From: Prasinococcaceae sp. CCMP 1430 | Taxonomy: Eukaryota; Prasinodermophyta; Palmophyllophyceae; Prasinococcales; Prasinococcaceae | Length of the DNA: 64,000 bases | Assembly: GCA_013416795.1 (NCBI GenBank) | Contig: RQSC01000062.1 | Span: 78,448-142,447 of the forward strand | Reading direction: 5' to 3' | In this document: piece after piece, positions 19,392 to 29,482 of the stretch | Layout of the letters: each line of letters opens with the position of its first letter | Numbering within the stretch: position 1 is the first letter of the stretch | Made by a program: the position numbers and the translations under genes | Notes under the pieces: generated by a model | Told to the model about the DNA's origin: nothing | The model's input: only the letters and a program-made list of their open reading frames with translations | Database searches by the model: none

Positions 19392-19537
19392 GCCTCCATA
19401 CGCGCGCCCGCCGGGCGGGCCGCCCGCCTGCACACCCTCCATGCCATAGGCATCGTAAAGCGCGCGGCTGTCAGCGTCCGCGAGCACCTCGTACGCGCGC
19501 GCCACGGCCTTAAACATCTCCTCTGCGCCCGGTTCCC
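19392..19537 (-). pseudogene. Orphan J-domain (DnaJ) exon truncated at an N
   Basis: The minus strand reads PGAEEMFKAVARAYEVLADADSR then ALYDAYGMEGV and a Gly/Pro-rich G/F-like start. This covers helices III-IV of a J domain and ends GGC|GTGAGT, a good splice donor, at 19391. The upstream half of the J domain, with the HPD motif, is missing: the frame runs into the N at 19538 and no matching exon lies beyond it. No downstream DnaJ exon (zinc-finger or C-terminal domain) is found before the aminotransferase gene. It is either a gene fragment or the result of a wrong join at the N. It is distinct from the DnaJ gene at 49598-51055. Confidence 0.65.
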
Positions 19538-19538
19538 N
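19538..19538. other. Single ambiguous base (N) breaking a J-domain exon
   Basis: The N falls inside the J-domain coding segment. Coding similarity stops abruptly here, which suggests a contig join or local misassembly. Confidence 0.85.
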
Positions 19539-20164
19539 CGGCGCGAGACGCCGATGCGATTTGATGGCGACGGCCGGCCGGGCGCGCGCGCGCGCGAGCG
19601 GCCCGGGGCGAATTTCAATTCGGGTGCGCGGGGTGAACGAAGGATGAAAAGCGTTGATTCGTGTCTTTTACCAACGGGAGCGCTGGGGGCGCCCCCCCGC
19701 GCGTGTCCTGCCGTCTGCGCGCGGCGCCGCGGGCGAGAGGCACCTTCCGAACCCACAGCCCGTCCGGCGCGCGCGCGGACGCGACGGGAGCGCGACGCCG
19801 GCAGAGCCACGGGACGATCCGGTCGGCCGCAGACACGCGGATGCCGTCGTCGGTCGGTCTGAGGCGCTTTTCGCTCGCTTCCTTTACGTCCACCAGATCC
19901 GATATTTTCATTTTCTGTGTTTCGCGCAGGCGCGCGGGCGGCACCCGCAGGTACGGCACGGTAAGGGTATGGGTCGCGCGAGTTTGGGTGAGAATTCGAA
20001 GGGAAAGGGTTTGCGACCGTTACGCCGCGCCGCGGGCCGGCCAACCCGACCGCCCTGGCGCCGGCGCCGTGAGGGCGCGCCGCGAGCGCGGGCGCGCGGG
20101 CGGCCGGGTGATAAGCATACAACGGTTACGTGTACAACATGGGGCGAGCGGGCGCGCGCAGAGC

Positions 20165-22058
20165 TCAGAGCTCGAGCAGCTCCGTTTCGGTCCACTCGGC
20201 GTCCGCCGCGCCGAGGCGGCGGCCGCGCGCGCGCTCCTTCTCTTCATCCCCGGCCCGCTCGTCGTGCGGCACGTCGAACGCGCGAGGCACGCGCGCGCCC
20301 GCCGCCGACCCGCCCACAGCGCACACCAACGCCACGGCCGTAAAGGCCAAGAGCTGCGGCCGCGGCGCCGTCCCCGTTTGCGCAGCGTGCTCGGCGGCCG
20401 ACCACAGCACGCCGCCCAGGGTGGGGCCGCAGGCGCGCGCGGCGCTCGCCATGCTCTGGCCGGTGGCGTTCAGGCGGCCCAGGTACTCATGCCCCAGCGT
20501 GTTGGCCATTGTCTGTATGATCGACGAGAAGGCGATGGTACCGGCCACGCGCGTGCAAGCCTGCGCGACGCACAGACACGCCAGCAGCAGCGCGCGCGGC
20601 GCCGAGGCGGGGAGCAGCGACGGCATCGGCAGCATTGCACAGCTCGCCGCCGACAGGAGGAAGCCCGCGCGAAGCATCCGTACACAGCCATATCGGTCCA
20701 TCAGCGGAGGAATTGCGAGCAGGGTGAAGGCAAACACGGCCGCGCCGCCAACACTCAATATGACGCTGATGTCCTTCGTGTCCAGCGCGAGCCCGGCGCT
20801 GTCGCGCGCGCTCGCGGCGAACATCGGGAAGAGCTCGTCCATCATGATGTACACCAGGGCGATGAGCGTGTAGCTCGCCAGCACGCCGCGCACGCCCTCG
20901 ATCTGCCACCACTTCAATCGATGCTCGGTGCTGGCCGCCCCCTCGAGAACTGCGGGCAGGTGCGCGTGCCCCTCCTCTGCGGCCTCCGCGCGAGCCGCCA
21001 GCTGCGAGCTCGAGCCCTGCATCTTGGTGAGGCCGCGCAGCGCCCTATCGAGCGCCTCGTCCTCCGTCCGCGCGTGAAGCTTGTGCTCGCTCGCATCGCA
21101 CGAGTCCCCCCCCACCCCAGCCAGCAGCCCGTCCGTCTCCCCCTCGCTCTCCTGACCGGCGGAACCGCCGCTGCGCGCGCGCTTGCTCGCCAGCGTTTCG
21201 GGCAGGAAGAGAAGCACGAGCGCCCCCGCGCTGATGGAGAGCGCCCCTGCCGCCGCGCACGGCGCCAGGAAGGGGCGCGACGGAACAAGCCCCACGAGAG
21301 CGCCCGCGAGCACGGGGCCGCACGCCGTGCCGAGGTTCCACGCGAGGCTGCCGGCACGCGCGCACGCTGGCGTCAGCAGCTGCGCGACTATCGACGATGA
21401 TGCCAGCGAGCGGGAGTGGCGCCGGTCGGCAGCGCGCGCACGCGCGTGCCCTGGGCGCGTACCTGATGAAGCTCATCGCCCGCGCCTGATTGCTCGCGTC
21501 GGTCAGCTCCGCAGTGACGCAGCGCACCGCCGGCGATATCGAGTTGAGGCAACCTGCGAGCAGGCGGATCGCGACCGCGGCAGAGTAGCTCGGGGAGAGT
21601 CCGAGCGCGATGCTGAGCGCGCCCGCGCTGAAGCATCCTACCAGCAGCACGGGCTTGCGCCCCCAGGTGTCCAGGATGCGCCCGCTCACCGAGCTCGACA
21701 GCATGAGGCCGAGGGGATAACAGGACGCCAGCATGCCAGCGCGTCTAGCGACGATGCCGTCGCTGACGTCGGCCTCGCCGCCCGAGCCGTCGGCGGCCGG
21801 CGTCCACGACTGCACGAGGAAGACCAGCATGGGGAATAGCATATTCACTTGCACCCCCTGCGCGCACTGCGCCAGGAAGATGCACGCGATGCCCGCGCGC
21901 GGCAATGGCGTCGCCTCGCGCGGCGCGCCGGACCGCGGCATCGCTGCGTCGCTCGGGCTGCGGCGGCCCGCTGCAGTCACGCGCGGCGCGCGCCGTGTGG
22001 CGGCGCACCGCGGCGGCGCCGCGTGGCAGCTTCTGGATAATAAATGGGAGCCAATCAT
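20165..22058 (-). CDS. Major facilitator superfamily transporter
   Basis: Exons 22058-21463 (ATC AG|GTACGC) and 21347-20165 (after GTGCCGGCAG) join AG|C to give about 592 residues (475-550 if a later ATG such as 21941 is used). About 12 hydrophobic segments are visible, e.g. AGIACIFLAQCAQGVQVNML, MLASCYPLGLMLSSSVSG and VLASYTLIALVYIMMDELFP. The MFS motif A between TM2 and TM3 is SGRILDTWGRKPVLLVG. LAWNLGTACGPVLAGALVGL spans the splice junction and is typical of TM5. A long hydrophilic loop (~110 residues, Glu/Ser-rich) separates the two six-helix halves. The pattern resembles the ZIF/ZIFL (zinc-induced facilitator-like) and related drug:H+ antiporter groups, but the substrate cannot be assigned. 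The C terminus carries DEERAGDEEKERARGRR. Confidence 0.85.
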
Positions 22059-22634
22059 CGACCAAACAAATGCAGGGCCGCGATTGCGAGTGCGATCGCA
22101 ATTAGGGGGTGAAAAGTAGGGTTTGCGAAGTCATTGCCGATCGCCGAGGACCGAACAGCCACAAAATGCGGACCCTATCAAAACGAAAACAGCCTGTTCG
22201 TATCGATGCGCATTTCTGCGCGCGCCGCCGAGTGCGAGCCTCGACGATGGTGCGCACGAGTGCCAGCGCTCGCGCCCCCGTGCGGGCGCCACACGAGGCG
22301 CCGGTGGTGCTGCGGGTGGGTGCGTGAGGGGGGAGGGAGGGCCTGCTGCTCACTCGGAAGGGCGAGCCCAACCCGGGCGCCTCTTCCGTTCCGTCCCCGC
22401 CCGCCCGCGCCGCTCGCGCGCGCGGGAGGAGGCCGCGCGGGGCGCGCGGCCGCCCCATACCCCGCCGCCTCGGCTCGGGGCTCTGGAAGCGCTCGCGCCC
22501 GTGGGCGTGCGCGTGTGCTTTTGGCTCGGAGGGAGCATGGACGCGCATCGGGCAAGATGCCCCTTTGGCAGGGCGGGTCGGGGAGCGGCGCTCGCGCCGG
22601 TTGAGTCGTCCGACGCCGCGCACCTGCTGACGCC

Positions 22635-22665
<31 letters not shown>

Positions 22666-22824
22666 ACCGGCGCGCAGACGCACTCGCAGCAGGCGCCGCC
22701 CTTCCCGAGCGGCGCCGACGACGGAGGGCGGCCGAGGCAGTCGCAGAGCCGCGGCGCTAGGGCGACGGCGGCCGCCGTGCAGGGGATCAATGCCGCGCAG
22801 GGGGCAAAGGGCGCGGGCGCCACC
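22059..22824. promoter_or_regulatory. Divergent region between MFS and SUMO-protease genes
   Basis: About 770 bases. An AT-richer core at 22030-22200 lies directly upstream of the MFS start (tggataataaatgggagcc; caaaatgcgg...tatcaaaacg). The part near the protease gene is GC-rich and holds a ~30-base poly-C run (22636-22665). The region downstream of the poly-C is open in the protease frame, so the protease may have an upstream exon or longer N terminus. Confidence 0.4.
22636..22665 (+). repeat. Poly-C homopolymer (~30 bases)
   Basis: An uninterrupted C run lies 160 bases upstream of the SUMO-protease ATG, on the sense strand of that gene. It may be a polypyrimidine tract of a 5' UTR intron. 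Confidence 0.85.
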
Positions 22825-25504
22825 ATGGTGGAGAGACAGAGGGGGAAGAAGGGGCAGCGGCGCCAGTCGGCGACGCCGCCACCGACGAAGAAGCATCGCC
22901 CCGCAGCGCCCAAGTCCGCGCCCGCGAAGATGCCGCGCGCGCCGCGCGACGGCGACAACAAGGAGATGCCCATTGAGCTGAACTCGTCATCGGAGGAGGA
23001 GGGAGAGCCCGCGGGTGAGCGAGTCCGTCGCCATCGCACGCGCAGCAGCACTGGGGCGCTGGTCGAGCAACCCAAACCTTGCGAGCGCTTTGGTATCGCC
23101 CCCGAGCGTGCGATCATGTACCCCAGCGCCGACGATCCGGACAGCATCAAGGTGAAGGGCGCCGACCTCGGCGTCCTCGAAGAGGATGAGTTCCTCAACG
23201 ACACGGTGGTCGACTTCTACATCAATTACCTCGACTCCCTCCTCGAGTTCGCTTAGTTGTCGCCCCAGCTTCCTGCGCACATGTAAAAGTTGTGGAAGAA
23301 GTTGTTCTTCGAGCTGACGCTCAAGAGCGCCGTCAGGAAGGACTCAAAGGCCACAAGGGACGAAAGGCTGCGCCAGAATGCGGCTGAGGGCGATGCTTGC
23401 AATGACAACGAGGCGGGAGGCGCCAGCGCGAGCGCAGATGCGGGCGAGGGTCCGAGAGCAGCCGGGCAGAGCGGCGGCGGCGCTGGTGGGAGCGGAGACC
23501 CCCGAGGCGACGCGTCGGACTCGGCAGATGCCCCGGACGCGCCGAACAGCGACGGTGGCGACCCGTCGCAGTCGCAGCAGTCGAATCATGCCAAAGGCTC
23601 AGCGGGCGCAGATGCGGCCCCGGCGGTGGCCGAGGGCGCAGGCTCAGGCGCTCCGAGCGCGCCGGAGCCGTCGAAGAGCAAGGCCGAGGCCGAGCTCTCC
23701 GCCATGATCAAGTGGACCAAGTCAGTGGGTCTTTTCGACAAAGACTTCTTGTTCTTGCCTTTGAACAAGGATCTGCACTGGAGCCTGGCGATTCTCTGTC
23801 ACCCCAGTGCCTATGCCCGCGGCGCCAAGCCTGACTGCGACGACGGCGATATCGAGATCGTTGACACGGGGGGTGACGGCTGCAGCAGCGAAGTCCAGCC
23901 CTGCCTACTCCATCTGGACTCTTTGCAACCCCACCATCAAATTGCGGACTGGAAGGCCCCACTGGTCCGGTTCCTGAACGCAGAGTGGGACGACGCGGTC
24001 GACAAACGCCGGGGCCTACCCCCGCAGCACATGGGGGCGGGATGTCAGAAGCCCGAGTTTACAACCAAGAAGCTGCCGCACATGTCTATTCCCGACCTGC
24101 CGAAGCAGCCAAACTTCTGCGATTGCGGGCTCTTCATGCTGCACTACATCGAGCGCTTCGTGCAGAGCGCCTTCAGGCCCGTGGACGCCGCGCATCCGGA
24201 TGCGCTCAAGGGTGCGTGTCGCTCGCAGCGCCTCGTGCTGACCGCCGAGACAGGCTTTGCGTGCGTGGGACTCGCGCGCGCGCGCGCGCGGGCATCGCCA
24301 CTCGCACGCGTGGCTGTGCAAACCGCGCGTAGCTCTGCCCGCAAGCGAAGGTGTGGATGCTACCGCGACCGCGCCGTGTCACGCTGAGACACCCTGCTCG
24401 TTCGTACCGAATGCGAGCAGACAGTTCCTGTATGTTTTCTGGTACCGCGGCAAGGACAGCCGCGAGTGGTTCCACAAGGAGGGGGCGATGAAGCTGCGCG
24501 CCCGTATCCGCAGCATCCTCCTGTCGCTCTTCTGGGAACAGGGCGACGAGAAGGAGAAGCGGGCCATGAAAGAATTGCCCGCGTTCGAGGAGTGGCGTAA
24601 GGAGCACAAGATGCCTTGGCCGCCAGACCGCCCCAAGCCCAAGCCTCAGCTAAACGCCCGCGGCCAGCTGCCGCAGCGTGGTCAGCAGCTTCCGAACAAG
24701 CCCAAGAGGACCATCGCAACGAAGACGACGGAGGAGGGCAAGCGAAACGCCCGTGACGCGGCAGTGCGCGCAATGCAACACGCTGGCGACCCATCGCGCA
24801 AGCGAAAGGACAAGGCGTGCAATCCAGGGGTGAAAAAGTTCGTGACCGACACCGCGCGGTCTGCCGCGGACAGGCGCCGCTCGCGCACGACTCGGCAGGG
24901 TCACGAGCAGGACAAGACGCTTGCGCACGACCACCACCAGCAGCAGCAGCAGCGGCGCGCATGGCGAGGCGCAACAGTTGGTGACACGGCGGATGCAGAG
25001 TCTGACGAGGGGTCGCCGCCTCCGAAAAAGCCGAAAGTGCAAACGCTGGGCCAATCGTCGTCGGACGATGACGACGGCATCGACATTCAGGACGAGGAGG
25101 ACGACGTCTGCGATAATAAGCGCGTGCCCCAGCCTCAGACGTTCAGCAAGACACGTTCGCAGCAAGCCAAGTCGCCCGCAGCTGCCAAGAAGGCCCTTCA
25201 CAAGACCCTGGCCAAATTAATGAAGCCGGACCCACCCGTGGGTTCAAAGCCGCGCTCCGACGAGCGCGGCTCGCGCAGCAAAGCACCGAGCAAGCCTCTT
25301 CAGTCCATCAACGAGGATCCCTGGGACGTCCGGGGGGGCGGCAGCGTGGCAGCGTGTGGGCCTGCTGGCACCGACACAAATGCTGCCGCTAGTTTGCTGC
25401 GCGCGAGTGCACAGCTGCCCTACCAAAAGCCGGAGCTTCAGGTCGTCCTAACAGCGGGGTGCGTGGAGCAGTGGTCTCATGGTGAAGAGGGCAGCCCCGC
25501 GTAG
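22825..25504 (+). CDS. Ulp2/SENP6-7-like SUMO protease, with two in-frame stops
   Basis: The start lies in a strong Kozak context (GCCACCATGG). The peptidase C48 core is recognisable in one frame from 23100 to 24211: LEEDEFLNDTVVDFYINYL, catalytic His in DLHWSLAILCHP (~23776), Asp in LLHLDSLQPHHQ (~23911) and Cys in LPKQPNFCDCGLFMLHYIERF (~24118). An intron (about 24212-24420) is followed by EWFHKEGAMKLRARIRSILLSL and a long basic tail with polyQ and Asp/Ser-rich stretches, ending TAG 25504. The split catalytic domain with a ~120-residue acidic insertion is typical of the Ulp2/SENP6/SENP7 group, which trims SUMO chains in the nucleus. Two stops, TAG at 23254-23256 and TAA at 23284-23286, interrupt the same frame. 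No GT-AG intron of suitable length removes them. It is either a pseudogene, a sequence error or recoded. Confidence 0.8.
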
Positions 25505-25666
25505 CCTCCTCACCGGGGGGGTGACGGGCAGGGACGTCGGAAAGTCCAATGATGAAGCAGGGGGCACGAAGAGACGCCCCTCGCGCTCCGGGCGCGCAAG
25601 CGCATGCTCGATTGTACATTTTTGTTACTATACGTACAGATGTGAATTGGTTATTACTTTTGCCGG

Positions 25667-27011
25667 TCAGTTCCACTCGAGCGCAGCCCTGTCCTTCCAG
25701 TACCTCGCGCTGTCCTCCTTGCACTCGACCAGCAGCCGCTCGAGCGCGTCGGGCGCACAGCGCTGCAGCGCCTCCATGGCCTGAGGCGCCTGCGCGTTGG
25801 AGCGCGCGTGCGCCCGCGTCGCCGCGCCGCTGAGCACCACTGGCGCGCAGTCCAGCGCCATCGCCGCGCCCATAGCAAGCGCGTCGGGCGGCACGCCCAG
25901 CGCCGCTGCCGTCTCCCGAAGCGGCCCGCTCCGCAACACCCGTCCGTTCGCCATCGCCTCCTTGATGATCACGCTCATGCCTGCCTCGCCAGCTTCGTCC
26001 AGAGCCTGGGGGGGGGGAACATACGTGCGCGCGCAGGGTCGAGAGCGGGCGCGCACAAGCGCGCAACTGGCGGGTCAGAGCGCGCGGCAGGCCAAACGAT
26101 CGAGACGCCGGCAGCGTCGCACCAACGCAGAGCACGCACCTCCCCCGCGCTTTGCTCGAGCACATTGTAGGTGGCCTGCACGCAGTCGAACAGACCTGGC
26201 GCGCGGCGCAGCGCCTCGCGCAGCGTATCAGCCTGCGCGGTGCCGCTCAAGGTGAGGCCCAGTTTCCAGCCACGGGCACTCTTGAGCTCGCCGAGCTCTT
26301 GCAAGACGTCCGCGTCGAGGAAACCACTATCGAGCGTCGCCGAGTGCACTTGGTAGAGAGCGACGTGATCCCCTAGCAACGCAACGCTCTCTTGCACCTG
26401 CGCGCGCAGGTTCGTGACGGAGTGCTACGCGCGAGAAGAGAGGGCGCACGCACAAGATAGGCAAGAAAATAGAGAGCCAGGGTCAGTCTCACAGACGTTG
26501 CTCGGGGAGCTGCGCGGACACTTCGCAGTGGTCACCGACATCGACGACACACCTCCTTGACCTCGTGCGGCTCGCCGTCCGTGTCGACGCGCCAGCCGGC
26601 GGTGTAGCGGTAGCCCCACTTCGAACCGACAATAACGTCGCCCCTGCGTAGGCCACGCGCGTCGAGCCAGCCTGCGAGGAATGCCTCAGACAGGCCGTAC
26701 GAGCGCGCAGCATCGAAGTAGCGCACACCGGCGTCGTACGCCTCGTCGAGCACGGCATAGCAGTGCTCGCGCATGGCGGCCTCACTGCGGTCCGCGCCCA
26801 GCGCGGCAAGATCCTCGCCCCTGCCGAGGTTGATATAGCCTGGCCTGCCGAGCGCGGCGAGGCCGAGGCCGACGCGTCCGCACGCGCCAGCGGGGAGTGG
26901 TGCGCCCAGGAAGGCGTCGGCGGCGCGTACGCACTGCCGGCGCGTGTACCCGCCGCGTGGCGTGGCCGGCCGCCCCACCGCTACGCGCGCCACCCCGCCG
27001 AGCGCGCTCAT
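25667..27011 (-). CDS. Aldo/keto reductase
   Basis: Three exons, 27011-26553 (GAG|GTGTGT), 26424-26140 (after CGCGTAG; GAG|GTGCGT) and 26005-25667 (after CCCCCCAG), join in phase 0 to give 360 residues. The (beta/alpha)8 AKR fold is shown by the catalytic tetrad: Asp and Tyr in AGVRYFDAARSYGLSEAFLA, Lys in VIVGSKWGYRYT and His in DHVALYQVHSAT. The third exon gives AGMSVIIKEAMANGRVL and the C-terminal helices. The family reduces aldehydes and ketones with NADPH. The closest general type is the bacterial/plant group that includes L-galactose dehydrogenase and pyridoxal reductase, but the substrate cannot be set. The N terminus (MSALGGVARVAVGRPATPRG) may be a short transit peptide. The gene is divergent from the kelch gene (330-base spacer). 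Confidence 0.88.
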
Positions 27012-27341
27012 GGCCGCCGTCGCGATGGCAGATCGCCGATGTCGCTATTGGCGCGCCTGTAGACACAGGACCACCTGCGCTTGCACCTACCCCTGGGCCT
27101 GCGCCGCCCGCGCCTCGGCCTGGGGCTAGGCCCGCGTGCTCGCGCCGTGCTCGCGCTATGTCGCCATCCACCAAAACGGTTTCTCCGAGCAATCTCTCTG
27201 GAAAAAAGTGGGGCGCCCTCGCGCGCACACGCGGGTGTTCCCCCCAGCAGCGTGCTCGTGCCACACTGGGCAAGTGCGTACGCGCTCGCCCCGGCCCCTG
27301 TGGGGGAGCGAGGCTGCGCCCGCCTTCACCCGCCGTGCGCA

Positions 27342-29345
27342 ATGGAGGCCGTGTGGACGCGCGTCGACGCAGCGGGCGCCGCACCAAGCTCGCGCAGCGG
27401 ACACACGCTCACGGCAGTCGGCGGCGATGGCAAGGGTGCCCTCGTCGTGCTCTACGGCGGCACAGACGTCCGCCGCAAGGCGTACTTAGGCGACGTGTGC
27501 GTGCTGGACGTGGCGAAGAATGCGTGGATAGAGACCCCGCTTGGCGCGGGCTCGGGCGTCTACGCGGGCGATGGGCGCGTGGAGCCTGCCGAGGATGCCG
27601 AGCCAACAGCGCCTCGCGTGGCAGGCGGCAGCATGGGCGCAGGTGCGGCCGCTGGCAAGGGTGGTGGCAGTGGCGAAGTAGGAAGCGAGGAGAGCTCTTC
27701 GAGCAACCCAACCCATCCGGGGGAGCGCGCATTTCACTGTGCCGCCGCGCTTTCTGGCACGCGCATTACTGTCTTCGGCGGCCGCAAGGGTCGCACGCGC
27801 TTCAACGACACGTGGCTGCTCGACACGTGCGAGTGGGCGTGGCGCAGGCCGCGAGTGTCGGGGCCGCTTCCGGCCGGGAGGGACTTTGCGGCCGCGGCAG
27901 CGTGTGGCAATGACGATGCCGATGGTGACCGCCTGGTCGTATATGGTGGCTGGGACGGCGCGGGTTGGCTCGGAGACGCGTGGTTGCTGCACCTCTCGGC
28001 AGACGGCAAAGAAGGGACGTGGCAGACGCTTTCGCTCGGCTCGCCGGCGCCGGCGCCTCGTAGTGGCCACGCGCTCTTGGCAGGTACTGAACAGAGCCGG
28101 AGACTGTACATATTCGGCGGGGGTACCTCCAGTGGGGCGCTGCTCAACGACTCGTGGAGCCTTGACGTCGAGCCGGATGGCACAAGCGCATGCGCAAAAC
28201 TGCCAGCGTCTGCGCCAACCCCGCAGGGCCGGAGTGGTCACTCGATGTCGCGCCTCGGCCCAGTCATGGTCTCGTTTGGCGGGCATGGCACGAGTGGCTG
28301 GCTGCAGAAAACGGACAAGTACATGGATTTTGTGTGGCTCTACGCGCTGCCCACCCTGCGGTGGAGCCACGCGGCTTGCAAGCAGTCCGGGACTGCCTCG
28401 CCGGCTGCTCGAGCATACCACGCGTCGGCTTCCGTCGGCGGACGCGTGCTCATATGTGGCGGCTACGATGGCAAGGCATCGCTTGATGATTGCTGGTGGT
28501 TGGCCCTGAGAGACGGCGAAGCCGCGTCAGTGCAGGCGTCCGCCTCGCAGCCCGCCGCGCCAGCTCCGCATGGACAGCTCACAAAGGCTATGTCGCAAGC
28601 ACATGAGAAAGGGCAGCAGCGGCAACAGCAACAGCAACAGCAGCAGCAGCAGCAGACGCAGCAGCAGGTGGGGAGTCAGGAGCAGGGGGCTTTATCGGCG
28701 CCAGCGCCTCAGCCTCAGGTGCAGGCGCAGCAGCAGCGCGCGGACAAGTCGCGCTCCACGTCGTTCTTTTCGACGCTGGCTGGCAATTTGAGCAAGGCCA
28801 TGCCCATATTTGGCGGGGCTTCGGGCAGTTCCGCGCAGCAGCCTCAGCCACAGCGGCGCGAGACCGCGACGGTCACGAAGGGCGACGACACGGAGAGCGC
28901 CAAGGCGCGTGCATGGCGAGACCTGCGCCGCAGAGCTGGCCTCGAGCAGCGCCCGCAACGCCCGTCGGCGCCGCGCCTGGCGCCTCCAGCGGCGCCAACC
29001 GCCGCGCTGGCTGCCATCGGCCGCCGTGTTTCGTCGCAAGTGGGTGGGCCCGTCAGCGAGCAGAGCGCCGACGAGGACGCTGCCATCGGGCGCGCCTACT
29101 TGTTGTCGTGTGATCCTGATGATCTCGCTCTTGATGAGGTCGGAGTGATGCTCTCGGATTATCGTCGAGCTGTGTGGGGCAAGTCCCCGGGCCCAGCCGT
29201 CGGCGACGACGGGAGCATGGCCTGGCAGGCCGAGCTTTCCACAACCATGCAGTTTGTCAACGCGGACGTGGCATCACTCCATCTCGTGGATGTTGAGATG
29301 CTGCAGATGGCCTACAGCTCGGTGTACAGCTCGGTGGCTTGCTAA
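27342..29345 (+). CDS. Kelch-repeat protein with polyQ linker
   Basis: A single exon of 667 residues from ATG 27342 to TAA. Residues ~1-400 contain about six kelch blades, each with a hydrophobic strand plus GG and a distant Tyr/Trp pair: GALVVLYGGTDVRRKAYLGD, TRITVFGGRKGRTRFNDTWL, DRLVVYGGWDGAGWLGDAWL, RRLYIFGGGTSSGALLNDSW, PVMVSFGGHGTSG and GRVLICGGYDGKASLDDCWW. A Gly/Ala-rich insertion of ~60 residues lies between blades 1 and 2. Residues ~420-480 are glutamine-rich (a CAG/CAA tract). The C-terminal third is Ala/Arg-rich and ends with a helical acidic segment (AYLLSCDPDDLALDEVGVML). Kelch propellers mediate protein binding. No BTB, F-box or ACB domain is seen, so the partner and pathway are unknown. 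Confidence 0.9.
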   Translation: MEAVWTRVDAAGAAPSSRSGHTLTAVGGDGKGALVVLYGGTDVRRKAYLGDVCVLDVAKNAWIETPLGAGSGVYAGDGRVEPAEDAEPTAPRVAGGSMGAGAAAGKGGGSGEVGSEESSSSNPTHPGERAFHCAAALSGTRITVFGGRKGRTRFNDTWLLDTCEWAWRRPRVSGPLPAGRDFAAAAACGNDDADGDRLVVYGGWDGAGWLGDAWLLHLSADGKEGTWQTLSLGSPAPAPRSGHALLAGTEQSRRLYIFGGGTSSGALLNDSWSLDVEPDGTSACAKLPASAPTPQGRSGHSMSRLGPVMVSFGGHGTSGWLQKTDKYMDFVWLYALPTLRWSHAACKQSGTASPAARAYHASASVGGRVLICGGYDGKASLDDCWWLALRDGEAASVQASASQPAAPAPHGQLTKAMSQAHEKGQQRQQQQQQQQQQQTQQQVGSQEQGALSAPAPQPQVQAQQQRADKSRSTSFFSTLAGNLSKAMPIFGGASGSSAQQPQPQRRETATVTKGDDTESAKARAWRDLRRRAGLEQRPQRPSAPRLAPPAAPTAALAAIGRRVSSQVGGPVSEQSADEDAAIGRAYLLSCDPDDLALDEVGVMLSDYRRAVWGKSPGPAVGDDGSMAWQAELSTTMQFVNADVASLHLVDVEMLQMAYSSVYSSVAC

Positions 29346-29482
29346 TTCTGGTTGTGATCGCGCACGGACAGCTGCGCGCAGGCGGGCGCGTTCGGACCCA
29401 CTTTCCCCGATTATTAACTCAGATTGTCATGTGATGCTAGAGATGTAGACCTTCAGGTAGACGGACAGCCGCTGCTGGCTAG

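Larger units (their letters stand above)
19036..20164. other. Spacer holding one J-domain exon
   Basis: About 1130 bases upstream of the aminotransferase and downstream of the MFS gene. The only recognisable coding segment is the J-domain exon at 19392-19537. A direct repeat of ggaaggactcccggaacgg/ggaaggactcccggaacgg lies near 19277-19314. No other coding signal is seen. Confidence 0.5.

Noticed and set aside
23254-23286. Reassignment of TAG/TAA to an amino acid
   Set aside because: Several confident genes end naturally in TAA or TAG at the expected length (RING 9466, kelch 29345, CAP-H2 neighbours), so genome-wide recoding is unlikely.
23247-23298. Short intron to remove the SUMO-protease stops
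   Set aside because: Available GT...AG pairs (lengths 34, 43, 52) are not multiples of three, and the upstream and downstream frames are the same, so splicing would shift frame.
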